Shown in pieces: positions 1 to 7,847 of a DNA stretch of 64,000 bases (its first letter is position 1; the number at the start of each line of letters is the position of its first letter). Position numbers and translations under genes: made by a program. The notes under the pieces are model-generated. The model saw only the letters and a list, made by a program, of their open reading frames with translations. It did no database searches and was not told the DNA's origin. This DNA comes from Fibrobacter sp. UWB5 (GTDB lineage Bacteria; Fibrobacterota; Fibrobacteria; Fibrobacterales; Fibrobacteraceae): contig NZ_MWQH01000006.1 in assembly GCF_002210295.1 (NCBI RefSeq), positions 186,001-250,000 on the forward strand, given 5' to 3'.

Positions 1-440
1 GTCGTCACAGCACCGCCCTGGATGTACTTGTTCATCGGGAGAACGACCTGGGTCTTCTTGCCGTCAGAAACTTCTTCATCCAAAAGGCCGACCTTAACGG
101 CTTCGCCACCCTTCTTACCCTTGATCATGAATTCGAGCTTGGAGTCGAGCATGAACTTGTTGAGGTCGAAGGTTTCGTTGTACAAGCAAACAGAAGCGCC
201 CGAATATTCGCTCGGGTCGAGCTTGATGTTCAAGGCAGCCTTAGACTTGTAGCCGCCGTCTTTAGTGATGGTGATACCTTTGCTCTTGCCGCCGTAAGCG
301 TAGTCAAAGCCCCCCGGACGATACTGTTCGTCGAAGAACTTGTAAGGAACTACACGCGGTGCTTTCGGCTGAGCCATTGTAGCCGTTACGCCGAAGCCGA
401 GGAGGGCGACGGTAGCGGCAGTCAATGTTCGCTTCATCAT
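1..440 (-). CDS. Secreted protein, 3' part cut off by the window edge
   Basis: Reading from the ATG pair at the right end gives a typical signal peptide (basic MMKR, a hydrophobic stretch, then a likely cut near TMAQ), followed by a soluble, beta-rich stretch of about 120 residues with many Gly, Lys and Asp. A purine-rich AAAGGA lies about 10 bases upstream of the start, so this gene has a normal ribosome binding site. The visible part, with phrases such as GGYKSKAAL and ASVCLYNETFDLNKF, resembles the N-terminal jelly-roll carbohydrate-binding-like region of Fibrobacter envelope proteins, but this is an inference from texture and not a firm family assignment. The reading frame is open to base 1, so the C-terminal part is missing from the window. 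Function unknown. Confidence 0.75.
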   Translation of the reverse strand, partial: MMKRTLTAATVALLGFGVTATMAQPKAPRVVPYKFFDEQYRPGGFDYAYGGKSKGITITKDGGYKSKAALNIKLDPSEYSGASVCLYNETFDLNKFMLDSKLEFMIKGKKGGEAVKVGLLDEEVSDGKKTQVVLPMNKYIQGGAVT

Positions 441-510
441 ATGATCGTGTCCTTTTGGTTGTGTTTTAGTTTGATTTTGAAATTAAAATTTTCGCGTTCA
501 AAAAGGGAGC

Positions 511-529
511 ACGCGACGCGAAGTCGCGT
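511..529. terminator. GC hairpin after the DsbA-like gene
   Basis: ACGCGAC and GTCGCGT form a 7-bp stem around a GCGAA loop. On the minus strand the stem is followed by CTCCCTTTTT, a weak U-tract, so it could end the transcript of the DsbA-like gene. It stands 25 bases past that stop codon. Confidence 0.5.
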
Positions 530-553
530 TTACAGATTGAACCGCTTAAAAGA

Positions 554-1288
554 TTACTTGGCTTCCTTGAGGAGCTTTTCAACCAGTTCGGGGCTGAAAC
601 GGTCCTGACGCTTGCCGTTGATGTAGAAGTTCGGAGTACCCTGCACGCCGACTTCGGTACCGAGCTGGAAGTCCTTGTCGATACGGGCGTTCATGGCAGA
701 GTCGAGCACCATGTCCTTCTTGAACTGATCCACGTTCAAACCGATCTGCTTTGCAACTTCCACATAGATGGAGTCGCCGAGTTCGCGGCTATGCGGAGCG
801 AGAGCGTAGCGGTATTCCCAGAACTTGCCCTGCTTGTGAGCAGCGATAGAAGAAGCGGCAGCGGCGCGAGCGTTGGAGTGGAAGCTGAGCGGGAAGTGCT
901 TGTAAACGAACTTGATCTTGTCCGGATACTTTTCGTTGAGTTCCTTCATGACCGGAGCGATGCGGGAGCAGTACGGGCACTGGAATTCGGTAAATTCAAC
1001 AATCGTGAGCTTCGGGTTCTTGGTGTTGCCAAAGACCGGGCTATCTTCGTCGGGAATGTCCCAAACCTTGTTATCCGCTTCCATTTCGGCGCGGGCCTGT
1101 TCCAAGGAAATGCCGCGCTTGTCGAGGGCATACTTGATGATTTCGAATTCTTCCTTGACCTGCTTGAAATCCTTTTCGAGGTTATCAAGCCTGGCCTGCT
1201 GGTTGAACGAACCGCCGGCGGAAGCCTGATTGCAGGCAACGAGACCAGCGAAACATACTGCGAGAGCAACAATGGGGAGACGTTTCAT
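554..1288 (-). CDS. DsbA-family thioredoxin-fold lipoprotein
   Basis: The 244-residue product starts with a lipoprotein signal peptide (lipobox LVAC, Cys19). A short coiled-coil stretch follows (about residues 30-70), then a DsbA/DsbG-like thioredoxin fold. The active-site CPYC is at residues 104-107 in the context FTEFQCPYCSR, and the cis-proline loop reads GTPNFYING near residue 210. Proteins of this type oxidise or isomerise disulfides in exported proteins; with a CPYC centre an oxidase or a peroxide-linked reductase are both possible. The lipid anchor puts it in the envelope, where the many cysteine-bearing lipoproteins of this genome would be candidate substrates (inference). A purine-rich AAAAGGAAAA sits just before the ATG. 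Confidence 0.9.
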   Translation of the reverse strand: MKRLPIVALAVCFAGLVACNQASAGGSFNQQARLDNLEKDFKQVKEEFEIIKYALDKRGISLEQARAEMEADNKVWDIPDEDSPVFGNTKNPKLTIVEFTEFQCPYCSRIAPVMKELNEKYPDKIKFVYKHFPLSFHSNARAAAASSIAAHKQGKFWEYRYALAPHSRELGDSIYVEVAKQIGLNVDQFKKDMVLDSAMNARIDKDFQLGTEVGVQGTPNFYINGKRQDRFSPELVEKLLKEAK

Positions 1289-1317
1289 GTTTTTCCTTTT
1301 GATGTTAAAAAATCCTG

Positions 1318-1353
1318 GGTAAGCGCAATGCTTACCTGTGTAGAGGAAATATA
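1318..1353 (-). promoter_or_regulatory. Promoter box and leader hairpin of the DsbA-like gene
   Basis: On the minus strand TATATT (1353-1348) is a good -10 box. The leader of roughly 50 bases that follows contains a perfect 7-bp inverted repeat, GGTAAGC with GCTTACC, around a 5-base loop (1318-1336). The hairpin lies well before the ribosome binding site. Whether it regulates the gene or only stabilises the transcript cannot be told. Confidence 0.45.
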
Positions 1354-1372
1354 AAAAAAGTAGGGAGTAGGC

Positions 1373-1400
1373 CGTAATGACGAATGTGCAATGTGAGATG
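1373..1400. repeat. Heptamer repeat array, four N4ATG units
   Basis: Four consecutive 7-base units each end in ATG (CGTAATG, ACGAATG and two more). Read on the other strand they are CATN4 units. The same period-7 pattern occurs at 7848, 17417 and 36562, so this is a dispersed short tandem repeat and not chance AT-rich spacer. It lies between the DsbA-like promoter and the hairpin-rich spacer to its right. Confidence 0.75.
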
Positions 1401-1592
1401 AAAGATTCAATATTACGAATCTTCCTAGAACAACAATAAAGGGGGAAGTCTCCCCCTGTATCGCACTTCGTTGCTCCCCACCCCCTCGCCTAGGGGGACA
1501 CCCCTAAAACCCCGATGGAAGGAGCCATGAAGCTCCACGAATTTGAAAACTTTTCGTTACAAATTAGTGCGACGGAAGCAAGCGAGTAGAGC
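1401..1592. other. Gene-free spacer with three hairpins
   Basis: No coding signal is seen. It holds GGGGGA/TCCCCC around AGTC (1441-1456), a CCCCCT/AGGGGG stem just downstream, and GGAGC/GCTCC around CATGAA near 1526-1541. None has a convincing U-tract. The spacer lies just past the stop of the FISUMP lipoprotein gene, so these stems may end its transcript or protect its 3' end. Confidence 0.4.
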
Positions 1593-2618
1593 CTATGGGT
1601 CGTCCTTTAGACAACGAACTGAAAAGGCGTAATTTTTTTCAAAACTGAACAGTTTCGGACTCTTGTAAAAGTAATCCAAGTCCATGTCGTGGGCTTGGAG
1701 GCTATCATACTCAGAGGCACACCAGAAATAGGCATACTGACTATCAATGAAGTGACCATTGTTGTATCTGAAGCCAGCAGGGATTGCAGAAAAGCCCACA
1801 TCATCCGTACCGCTGCCATTAGAATACCAACCTGTTAGCGATTTCAAAATATCGCTAGCCATCGATTGTCCGCCCACCTCAGTAAACAAAGTTTCCCATT
1901 CTGCTTGTGTCGGCAGATGCCAGCCATCGGGGCAAATGCCCTGAACTGTTGTCGGAAGCGTGCATGTCTTGCCGTAACCGCAATCCTGGGGATTATCGGC
2001 ATCGGTAGCAAATTTTACCGAGTCAATGGCTGCCGCCCAAGTGTAAAGGCGTCCTCCCACGGCACAGTTTTCGGGCTTCTTGTTATAACACCAACTGCGT
2101 TCCAACAAGCTCGGAGTGTTCGTACTATCAGCATAGTTCAGATTTTCTGCCATCCATGTCTGATTGCCAATCTTTATGATTTTGTAGGTTTGACCGTCAC
2201 GAGAGTCAGTCATCGTGCCATAGGTAATATCCGGGTTAAATCGACATTCTTTAGGAACATCCCAACTCCAGCCAGACTTTCCCTTTAAAATTGCCGAGCA
2301 GTTCTGTTCAACTGACGAGCTGCTAGTGGCCCCCTCGGCAGGCTCAGGGACCTTGGAACTGCTGGATTCTTCGCTAATGCTGGAGGATGAATTCAACGAG
2401 TCAATGTTACTGCTGGACCCTTCATTATCGCTCTGGATGACAGAGGAAGAAGATTCCTCTCCATCAGGAGTCTCGACCGCAATTGACGAACTTGACGGAT
2501 CATCGACAGGCTCAGCAACCTTAGTGGAACTGCTGTCATCACCGCAGGCTGCGAAAAGGAACATGGACCCTATCGCCACAGCGTAGCTCCAGGGTGACTT
2601 AAAATTTTTCAAAGCCAT
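1593..2618 (-). CDS. FISUMP-domain lipoprotein
   Basis: The 341-residue product has a lipoprotein signal (FLFAAC, Cys25) and a low-complexity Ser/Glu/Asp linker with repeated SSSS blocks to about residue 110. A single Fibrobacter succinogenes major paralogous domain (TIGR02145 type) fills the rest. Family hallmarks visible in order are DGQTYK, TWMAENLNY, the Cys-rich CYNKKPENC, GRLYTWAAA, CPDGWHLPT, GFSAIPAGFR, YFWCASE and the terminal VRCLKD. The domain is a C-type-lectin-like surface module of unknown ligand, and the linker would hold it away from the membrane. A paralogue lies at 32994-34031. The gene stands alone, preceded by a GGGGGTTGT ribosome binding site. Confidence 0.9.
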   Translation of the reverse strand: MALKNFKSPWSYAVAIGSMFLFAACGDDSSSTKVAEPVDDPSSSSIAVETPDGEESSSSVIQSDNEGSSSNIDSLNSSSSISEESSSSKVPEPAEGATSSSSVEQNCSAILKGKSGWSWDVPKECRFNPDITYGTMTDSRDGQTYKIIKIGNQTWMAENLNYADSTNTPSLLERSWCYNKKPENCAVGGRLYTWAAAIDSVKFATDADNPQDCGYGKTCTLPTTVQGICPDGWHLPTQAEWETLFTEVGGQSMASDILKSLTGWYSNGSGTDDVGFSAIPAGFRYNNGHFIDSQYAYFWCASEYDSLQAHDMDLDYFYKSPKLFSFEKNYAFSVRCLKDDP

Positions 2619-2672
2619 AATACAACCCCCATTGTAAGGAACTTTTACTTAATTTAGAATTTATTAAAAAAA

Positions 2673-4238
2673 TTACCCTTGCGAGGTGGCGGCGAAGGTC
2701 AGGTTCTCGTAGTTCTTGATAGCAAGGTTCAAGCGGTATTCGTTCGGGAACAGGCAAACGAGGTTACGTTCCTTGTCCATCATGCAGTCCATGGCGTATT
2801 CTTCGGCGAACTTGGCCACATCCTTTTCGGGGCCAGAAACCCAGCGGATTCCGTGAGCGGGCACGCGGTCCAGCGACACATCGGCACCATATTCGCTCTG
2901 CAGGCGGAACTTGAGCACGTCGAACTGCAACTCACCCACCACACCAATCACGGGGATAGCGGACTTGAGCGGTTCGTACAGCTGAGTTGCGCCTTCTTCA
3001 CTCAGTTCGGCAAGGCCCTTCGCCATCTGCTTAGACTTAAGCGGGTTTAGGAGCGTTACGCGGGCAAAGTGTTCCGGAGCAAAGTCCGGGATGCCGGTAA
3101 AGTTGATTTTTTCGCCGTCAGTCAGCGTATCGCCAATGCGGAACAGACCCGGGTCATTGATACCCACGATATCGCCAGCCCAGGCGTGGTCGATGACTTC
3201 CTTATCCTTCGCGAGGAAGGCGGTCGGGGCGGCCAAGCGGATTTCGCGGCCCGTGCGCACATGATAAACCTTTTCTCCACGGGTAAAGCTGCCCGAGCAA
3301 ATGCGCAGGAATGCCGTACGGTCGCGGTGCTTGGGGTCCATATTGGCCTGAATCTTGAACACGAAGGCGCTGAAGGCGTTTTCGTCGGGGCTCACCGGGC
3401 GCTTGTCGGTTTCGCGCACCATCGGAGGCGGCGCAAGCTTTGCAAAGGCGTTCAACAGCTGGCGCACACCGAAGTTGTTCACCGCAGAACCGAAGAACAC
3501 GGGGCACATTTCGCCCTTCAGGAATTTTTCGTGGTCGAACGGGTCCATGGCACCGGTCACCATCTCGTATTCTTCCTTGAACTGGGCGACCCAGTTTTCG
3601 CCGCACATTTCCACGAGGCGCGGATCATCCGGGCCTTCCATCTGGATGATTTCCTGATGGCCTTCTTCTTTATTGAAGGTGTGGAAGGTATTTTCGGCAA
3701 TAGAATACACGCCCTTAAACAGCTTACCCACGCCAATGGGGAGCGTAAAGGGGGCGACCTTGATTTTCAAAATGCTTTCGATTTCATCGAGCAGGTCGAG
3801 CACGTGGCGGCCATCCAAGTCCATCTTGTTGATAAACGTGATGATGGGTGTATGGCGCATGCGGCACACATCCATGAGCTTGATGGTCTGTTTTTCTACA
3901 CCGTTCACGCTATCAATAAGCACGAGGGCGGCATCCACAGCGGTCAAGGCGCGGTAGGTGTCTTCGCAGAAGTCCTGGTGCCCCGGGGTATCGACCAGGT
4001 TGAACATGCAACCTTCGAACGGAAAATTCAGCACGGAACTCGAAACCGAAATACCACGCTGCTGTTCGATCTTCATCCAGTCACTCACCGTGTAGCTACG
4101 GTTTGCCTTGGCGCGCACGTGGCCCGCTTCGCGAATCACGTTTCCGTACCACAGGAACTTTTCGGTGATGGTGGTCTTACCCGCGTCAGGGTGGCTGACA
4201 ATAGCAAAAGTGCGGCGTTTTTCGATTTCGGAATTCAT
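2673..4238 (-). CDS. prfC: Peptide chain release factor 3
   Basis: This 521-residue translational GTPase (E. coli RF3 has 529) recycles RF1 and RF2 from the ribosome after termination. The G1 loop SHPDAGKTT is at residues 15-23, the switch region contains QQRGISVSSSVL, G3 is DTPGHQDF (about 85-92) and G4 is NKMD (about 141). The later region with ELQFDVLKFRLQSEYG matches the RF3 domain II/III boundary and separates it from EF-G. The start is set by the -10-like box ending 7 bases upstream; there is no Shine-Dalgarno sequence, so the message is probably leaderless. It is a single-gene unit between a FISUMP gene and tRNA-Lys. Confidence 0.97.
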   Translation of the reverse strand: MNSEIEKRRTFAIVSHPDAGKTTITEKFLWYGNVIREAGHVRAKANRSYTVSDWMKIEQQRGISVSSSVLNFPFEGCMFNLVDTPGHQDFCEDTYRALTAVDAALVLIDSVNGVEKQTIKLMDVCRMRHTPIITFINKMDLDGRHVLDLLDEIESILKIKVAPFTLPIGVGKLFKGVYSIAENTFHTFNKEEGHQEIIQMEGPDDPRLVEMCGENWVAQFKEEYEMVTGAMDPFDHEKFLKGEMCPVFFGSAVNNFGVRQLLNAFAKLAPPPMVRETDKRPVSPDENAFSAFVFKIQANMDPKHRDRTAFLRICSGSFTRGEKVYHVRTGREIRLAAPTAFLAKDKEVIDHAWAGDIVGINDPGLFRIGDTLTDGEKINFTGIPDFAPEHFARVTLLNPLKSKQMAKGLAELSEEGATQLYEPLKSAIPVIGVVGELQFDVLKFRLQSEYGADVSLDRVPAHGIRWVSGPEKDVAKFAEEYAMDCMMDKERNLVCLFPNEYRLNLAIKNYENLTFAATSQG

Positions 4239-4245
4239 GGCGCCA

Positions 4246-4275
4246 AATATAGAATAATGTTATTCAAGTAAACAA
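4246..4275 (-). promoter_or_regulatory. Promoter of prfC, start codon at the expected +1
   Basis: On the minus strand TTGTTT (4275-4270) and TATATT (4251-4246) are 18 bp apart. Only 7 bases separate the -10 box from the ATG, so transcription should begin at or next to the start codon. Confidence 0.6.
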
Positions 4276-4312
4276 TGCCGATTCCAGCCAAAGCCCGGAA
4301 TGACCTTGCTCG

Positions 4313-4347
4313 GAAAAAAAGAAAACCGCCTCGGGGTGAGACGGTTT
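4313..4347 (-). terminator. Rho-independent terminator of tRNA-Lys(CTT)
   Basis: Read on the minus strand, AAAACCGTCTC pairs with GAGGCGGTTTT (one G-U pair) and is followed by a C and then a run of seven T. It lies five bases past the tRNA 3' end. Confidence 0.85.
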
Positions 4348-4351
4348 TAAG

Positions 4352-4424
<73 letters not shown>

Positions 4425-4525
4425 ATAGTCGCTTAGGACGCGCACAATAATAGAATTAAAAAGGTCCGCTGTCAAGGGGTGAAAACGCAATTTTTCAAAA
4501 AAAACAAAAAAAATGAGCCGAGCGG

Positions 4526-4987
4526 TCATCTATGATGATAGGGGTGGTTTTGCATCACCATCTGAACGCGGTAAAGCTGTTCGGCGAAAAGCACGCGGGC
4601 ATGGTCATGGGTAAAGGTCAACGGCGAAAGCGAAAGGAGCAAGTCGGCAGTCTTTTTCAGGTTCTCGTCGATGCCGTAGGCCGACCCGATCAAGAACACG
4701 ATATTTCCCGGAAAACGGTCCCGGAGCGTATCCGAAAGCTTGACCGTATCCATCAACTTGCCCTCTTCGGACAAAATGACGCGCTTGTATTCGGACTTCG
4801 GGAATTTCTTGTCAAAAAGTGTCGCTTCTTGCGCCAACGCCTGCACACGGTCGTCTATCTTGGACTCCTTGAGTTCCACGACTTCGAGCGGGAACATTCC
4901 CCCACGCAAACGTTTGACGTACTTGTCGACCTCGTCGGCAATGAACGGCGAACCTGCCTTACCAAAAACAGCCAAGACCCATTTCAT
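4526..4987 (-). CDS. rlmH: 23S rRNA (pseudouridine1915-N3)-methyltransferase RlmH
   Basis: At 153 residues this is close to the usual 155-160 of the SPOUT-fold RlmH family, which methylates pseudouridine 1915 in helix 69 of 23S rRNA using S-adenosylmethionine. The cofactor-binding knot is visible as VFLIGSAYGID (about residue 100), and the family signature HDHARVLFAEQLYRVQMVMQ is near the C-terminus, ending in the typical NHPYHH. The start lies only four bases after the stop of the metallophosphoesterase gene upstream, so the two are co-transcribed. Confidence 0.97.
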   Translation of the reverse strand: MKWVLAVFGKAGSPFIADEVDKYVKRLRGGMFPLEVVELKESKIDDRVQALAQEATLFDKKFPKSEYKRVILSEEGKLMDTVKLSDTLRDRFPGNIVFLIGSAYGIDENLKKTADLLLSLSPLTFTHDHARVLFAEQLYRVQMVMQNHPYHHR

Positions 4988-4991
4988 GGGA

Positions 4992-5720
4992 CTAGCGGCC
5001 TACACTCAGACGGTCAATCAAGAAACTCGGCATGCCGGCCTTTTTCATGCGTTCCTGCGTTTCGAACACATCGTAATCGACACGAATCAAGCGCACACAC
5101 ATGGTCTCGGTATCCAGCAGACACCAGCAAGAGCGCGGATCGCGATCACGCGGCTGGCCCACGCTGCCCACGTTCACCAACAGGCGTTCCGTGTCTTCGA
5201 TCCTGTATTCGTATTCGTCCAGAATCTTGGGGATGGCGTTCGGGCGACTCGCCACAATCACCGGGCTGTGCGTATGGCCCACAAAGCAGTAGCGGCCCTT
5301 GAAATGTTCAAAGGCGTCGAGGGCGTCTTCGAGCTCGGTCACGTACACCCAGTCCGCGGGCGAAAGCGGAGAGGCATGCACAAAGCAAATGTCGTTTTCT
5401 TCGCAAACATACGGCAGCGAACGCAGGTACGAAATCGAATCATCCGACAAGTGGTTCTGCGTCCATTCGATGGCCTGCTTGGCATAGGGGTTGAACCCGG
5501 CGCTGGACTCGTGCTTGATCGCCACGCTGTCGTGGTTACCGATAATGCAAATGTCCATATTTTCGCGAGCCAGACGAACGCTTTCGTCAGGATCCGCACC
5601 ATAACCCACTAAATCACCCAGACAAACCCTCCGTTCTACCCCGTTGTCTTTCATAGAGGCAAGAACCGCCTCGAAAGCCACCGCGTTAGAATGGATATCA
5701 GAACAAATACCGTATAGCAT
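4992..5720 (-). CDS. Calcineurin-like metallophosphoesterase
   Basis: The 242-residue cytosolic protein carries the full two-metal phosphoesterase signature: SDIHSN (residues 7-12), GDLVGYG (about 35-41), GNHD (about 61), a single His in CFVHASP and GHTHSP (about 150). It is closest in layout to the YfcE/diadenosine-tetraphosphatase-like group, whose members split phosphodiesters or nucleotide substrates; the true substrate cannot be read from sequence. It is the first gene of a two-gene unit with rlmH. Its ATG is 6 bases from a TACATT box and has no Shine-Dalgarno sequence, so it belongs to the probable leaderless set. Confidence 0.88.
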   Translation of the reverse strand: MLYGICSDIHSNAVAFEAVLASMKDNGVERRVCLGDLVGYGADPDESVRLARENMDICIIGNHDSVAIKHESSAGFNPYAKQAIEWTQNHLSDDSISYLRSLPYVCEENDICFVHASPLSPADWVYVTELEDALDAFEHFKGRYCFVGHTHSPVIVASRPNAIPKILDEYEYRIEDTERLLVNVGSVGQPRDRDPRSCWCLLDTETMCVRLIRVDYDVFETQERMKKAGMPSFLIDRLSVGR

Positions 5721-5726
5721 GGCCGT

Positions 5727-5732
5727 AATGTA
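5727..5732 (-). promoter_or_regulatory. -10-like box of the metallophosphoesterase gene
   Basis: TACATT on the minus strand, 6 bases from the ATG and preceded by a T-rich run. It fits the leaderless start pattern seen at eleven other genes here. Confidence 0.5.
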
Positions 5733-5773
5733 GTAAAAAATGAGGGACGAATGTCTTACACAGGCTCAAAGGG

Positions 5774-5802
5774 TTGCGTTATTGCCAACGAAAGACTATA
5801 TT
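5774..5802 (+). promoter_or_regulatory. Promoter of the toxin-antitoxin operon
   Basis: TTGCGT (5774-5779) and TATATT (5797-5802) are separated by 17 bp. Transcription should start near 5809, leaving a leader of about 25 bases with CGAGGT as ribosome binding site. Phd-type antitoxins usually repress their own promoter, but no strong palindrome stands out here. Confidence 0.65.
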
Positions 5803-5833
5803 TAATACCGAATTCAGTCATATTCGAGGTTTT

Positions 5834-6109
5834 ATGCCAACCTATAAAAATATCAAGCCGATTTCTTACATTAAGGCAAACGCTGCAAAAGTGCTAGACC
5901 ATGTAAATGACACTCGTGCACCCTACATCGTCACGCAAAACGGTGAAGCTCGCGGCGTAATCCTCGATACCGAGACATTCCAAATGATGCAGGACGGCTT
6001 AAAGTTGTTTAAGCTTTTCGCTCAAAGCGAAGCCGAATTTTCAAAAGGAAAAACAATCAATCAAAAAGACCTCTTTGATTCCTTGGAGAAAGAACTAAAT
6101 GCCCTCTAA
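5834..6109 (+). CDS. Phd/YefM-family antitoxin
   Basis: The 91-residue protein has the classic antitoxin layout. The N-terminal Phd/YefM DNA-binding part contains ISYIKANAAKVLDHVNDTR and PYIVTQNGEARGVI, and it leads into a longer helical C-terminal toxin-binding arm ending KDLFDSLEKELNAL. The internal ATG at 5834 is preferred over an in-frame upstream codon at 5774 because it has a CGAGGT ribosome binding site and because family members begin just before the conserved I-x-Y/F motif. The upstream codon would also lie inside the -35 element. Its 3' end overlaps the toxin gene by 11 bases, which couples their translation. Confidence 0.88.
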   Translation: MPTYKNIKPISYIKANAAKVLDHVNDTRAPYIVTQNGEARGVILDTETFQMMQDGLKLFKLFAQSEAEFSKGKTINQKDLFDSLEKELNAL

Positions 6110-6437
6110 GAAAATCATTGTAGAATGGTCTGAATCGGCATCTCTCGACTTGAAGTCCATCATCTTGCATATTGCAACGAGTAGCCCCAAAAACGCCAAA
6201 GACTCGCTTGCTAGAATAAAAAAGGAATGCCAAGTCCTTGAAAAGTTTCCAGATTTGGGCAAAATTCCTGCGGAATTAGAATATTTGCAAATCAACGGAT
6301 TCCGGGAAATCGTTGTAAGCCCCTGGAGAATTTTTTATCGCAAAGAAGAATACCGCGTAAAGGTTTTAGCAGTTGTCGATTCCAGACGCGATCTAGATGA
6401 CGCGCTTTGGACACGTATGATGTTCCCGATTATATAG
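6099..6437 (+). CDS. ParE/RelE-superfamily toxin
   Basis: The 112-residue product fits the ParE branch of the RelE fold: IIVEWSESASLDLKSIILHI at the start, KEFP-like VLEKFPDLG in the middle, and the paired strands FREIVVSPWRIFYRKEEYRVKVLAVVDSRRDLDD at the end. ParE toxins poison DNA gyrase, while RelE relatives cut mRNA on the ribosome. The lack of an obvious RelE catalytic Lys/Arg/Tyr set makes the ParE reading more likely, but this was not tested. It overlaps the antitoxin gene. The slyD promoter follows about 70 bases later. Confidence 0.87.
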   Translation: MPSKKIIVEWSESASLDLKSIILHIATSSPKNAKDSLARIKKECQVLEKFPDLGKIPAELEYLQINGFREIVVSPWRIFYRKEEYRVKVLAVVDSRRDLDDALWTRMMFPII

Positions 6438-6508
6438 TAAAAAGGGGTAAAAATTTCTATCTTGGCACTCCTTCGATGAGCAACGTTTTCGCATCACTCG
6501 CCTTTTGC

Positions 6509-6514
6509 TATATT
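6509..6514 (+). promoter_or_regulatory. -10 box of slyD-rpiA
   Basis: TATATT preceded by CCTTTTGC and 9 bases from the ATG at 6524. Transcription would start one or two bases before the start codon, leaving almost no leader. Confidence 0.5.
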
Positions 6515-6523
6515 TGCGCGCGT

Positions 6524-7153
6524 ATGGAAATGATTCAAGACAAGCTGAAGGTCAGCATTGCCTATTCCTTAAAGGAACGCACCGGAAAGATTCTCGAAGA
6601 AGTGCCCGCGAACTACCCGTTCGTGTACATTCACGGGTTCAACAATATTATTCCGGGGCTTGAAGACGCGCTGGAAGGCCGTCACTTGAATGAAAGTTTT
6701 ACTGTCGATATTCCGTTTGAACAGGGCTACGGCCCCTACCGCCCCGACTTGGTGATGGAAGTTCCGAAGGACGAACTCCGCGAAGTGGGCGAAATTTGGC
6801 TCGGCATGGAGCTCGAGATGTACATGGACGAAGACGTGCGCGAATTCCAGCTGCCCGAGACGGCAGACGAGTTCGTGGACGGGCTGAATCTGGACGATGA
6901 CGACGAATCCGACGGAATTTACACGATCAAGGAAATCAAGAAGGACACCGTGGTCGTGGACGGGAACCACCCCTTTGCAGGCAAGGACCTGACTTTCGAC
7001 GTGACGGTGGTCGCCATCGAGCAGCCGAGTTTTACCGAGCTCGAAAGCGGCTACCCCGACCGCGAAGAAGATTTTGACCATTTTGACGACGGCTTCGACG
7101 GGGCCGACGGCGAAGATTTTGACGACAACAACCACAACAGGAGATGGCGCTAA
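6524..7153 (+). CDS. slyD: SlyD-like FKBP-type peptidyl-prolyl isomerase
   Basis: The 209-residue protein matches SlyD: an N-terminal FKBP half with VSIAYSLKERTGKILEE and FVYIHGFNNIIPGLEDALEG, an insert-in-flap region (about residues 75-150), then the returning strands VVVDGNHPFAGKDLTFDVTVVAIE. SlyD catalyses prolyl isomerisation and acts as a chaperone for nascent chains. The usual His/Cys-rich metal-binding tail is replaced by a long Asp/Glu-rich tail (EEDFDHFDDGFDGADGE), so a nickel-handling role is less likely. The start at 6524 is chosen over an in-frame codon at 6407 because homology begins here and the -10 box sits just upstream. The stop overlaps the rpiA start (TAATG). Confidence 0.9.
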   Translation: MEMIQDKLKVSIAYSLKERTGKILEEVPANYPFVYIHGFNNIIPGLEDALEGRHLNESFTVDIPFEQGYGPYRPDLVMEVPKDELREVGEIWLGMELEMYMDEDVREFQLPETADEFVDGLNLDDDDESDGIYTIKEIKKDTVVVDGNHPFAGKDLTFDVTVVAIEQPSFTELESGYPDREEDFDHFDDGFDGADGEDFDDNNHNRRWR

Positions 7154-7842
7154 TGGCATCGATGGACGAACTCAAGAAGGCTGCAGGCGTTCGCGCGGCA
7201 GATATGATCAAGGACGGCATGACCGTGGGTCTTGGAACGGGTAGCACCGCCGCCCACATGGTGAACCGCCTTGCCGAGCGCATCAAGACGGAAGGCCTGC
7301 ATGTTGTGGGCGTGAGCACGAGCTGGAGCACCACGCTGCAGTGCCGTAGCCTCGGCATTCCGCTGAAGGAAATGGGCGAAGTTTCTCACCTGGACATGGT
7401 GATTGACGGTGCCGACGAAATCGACGACCAGCGCAATTTGATCAAGGGCCGTGGCGCTGCCCACCTGCTCGAAAAGATTGTCGCCTCGATGACGGACAAC
7501 TACGTGATTATCGCAGACAGCGGCAAGAAGGTGAACAAGCTCGGCGAAAAGTTCGCCGTACCGCTGGAAATCATTCCGGGTGCCATCGCCGTGGTGACCG
7601 AACGCGTAAAGAAGCTCGGCGGCGACCTCAAGGTGCGTATGGGCGCTCCGGGCAAGGACGGCCCGGTCATCAGTGATAGCGGCAACCTGATTGCAGACGC
7701 CAAGTTCGGCATTATCGAAGACGCCGACAAGCTCGCCCGCGACCTGGAACACATCGTGGGTATCGTGGGTCATGGCCTGTTCGTGGGCATGGCCACCAAG
7801 GTGATTCTCGCCGACGCCGACAAGGGCCTGGTAGAGTTCTAG
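7153..7842 (+). CDS. rpiA: Ribose-5-phosphate isomerase A
   Basis: The 229-residue enzyme interconverts ribose-5-phosphate and ribulose-5-phosphate in the pentose phosphate pathway. Family motifs are present: GLGTGSTA near the N-terminus, DGADEID with the catalytic Asp (about residues 80-86), KGRGAAHLLEK with the catalytic Lys, and GPGAIAVV-like EIIPGAIAVV. The length is close to E. coli RpiA (219). The ATG at 7153 is preferred to the one at 7144. It overlaps the slyD stop as TAATG and stands 9 bases from AGGAG, whereas the earlier ATG would touch the ribosome binding site. Confidence 0.96.
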   Translation: MASMDELKKAAGVRAADMIKDGMTVGLGTGSTAAHMVNRLAERIKTEGLHVVGVSTSWSTTLQCRSLGIPLKEMGEVSHLDMVIDGADEIDDQRNLIKGRGAAHLLEKIVASMTDNYVIIADSGKKVNKLGEKFAVPLEIIPGAIAVVTERVKKLGGDLKVRMGAPGKDGPVISDSGNLIADAKFGIIEDADKLARDLEHIVGIVGHGLFVGMATKVILADADKGLVEF

Positions 7843-7847
7843 AAGAC

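Noticed and set aside
1-440. The left and right edge genes being two halves of one gene on a circular molecule
   Set aside because: Both run leftward, but the codon phases at base 1 and base 64000 do not match, and a window of exactly 64000 bases is most simply a chromosome slice.
1441-1541. Hairpins as an insertion-sequence or integron remnant
   Set aside because: No transposase or integrase trace, no flanking direct repeat and no core attachment site could be found.
5774-5833. Upstream start for the antitoxin gene
   Set aside because: The first 20 codons would include the -35 and -10 elements, and the family begins just before ISYIKAN.
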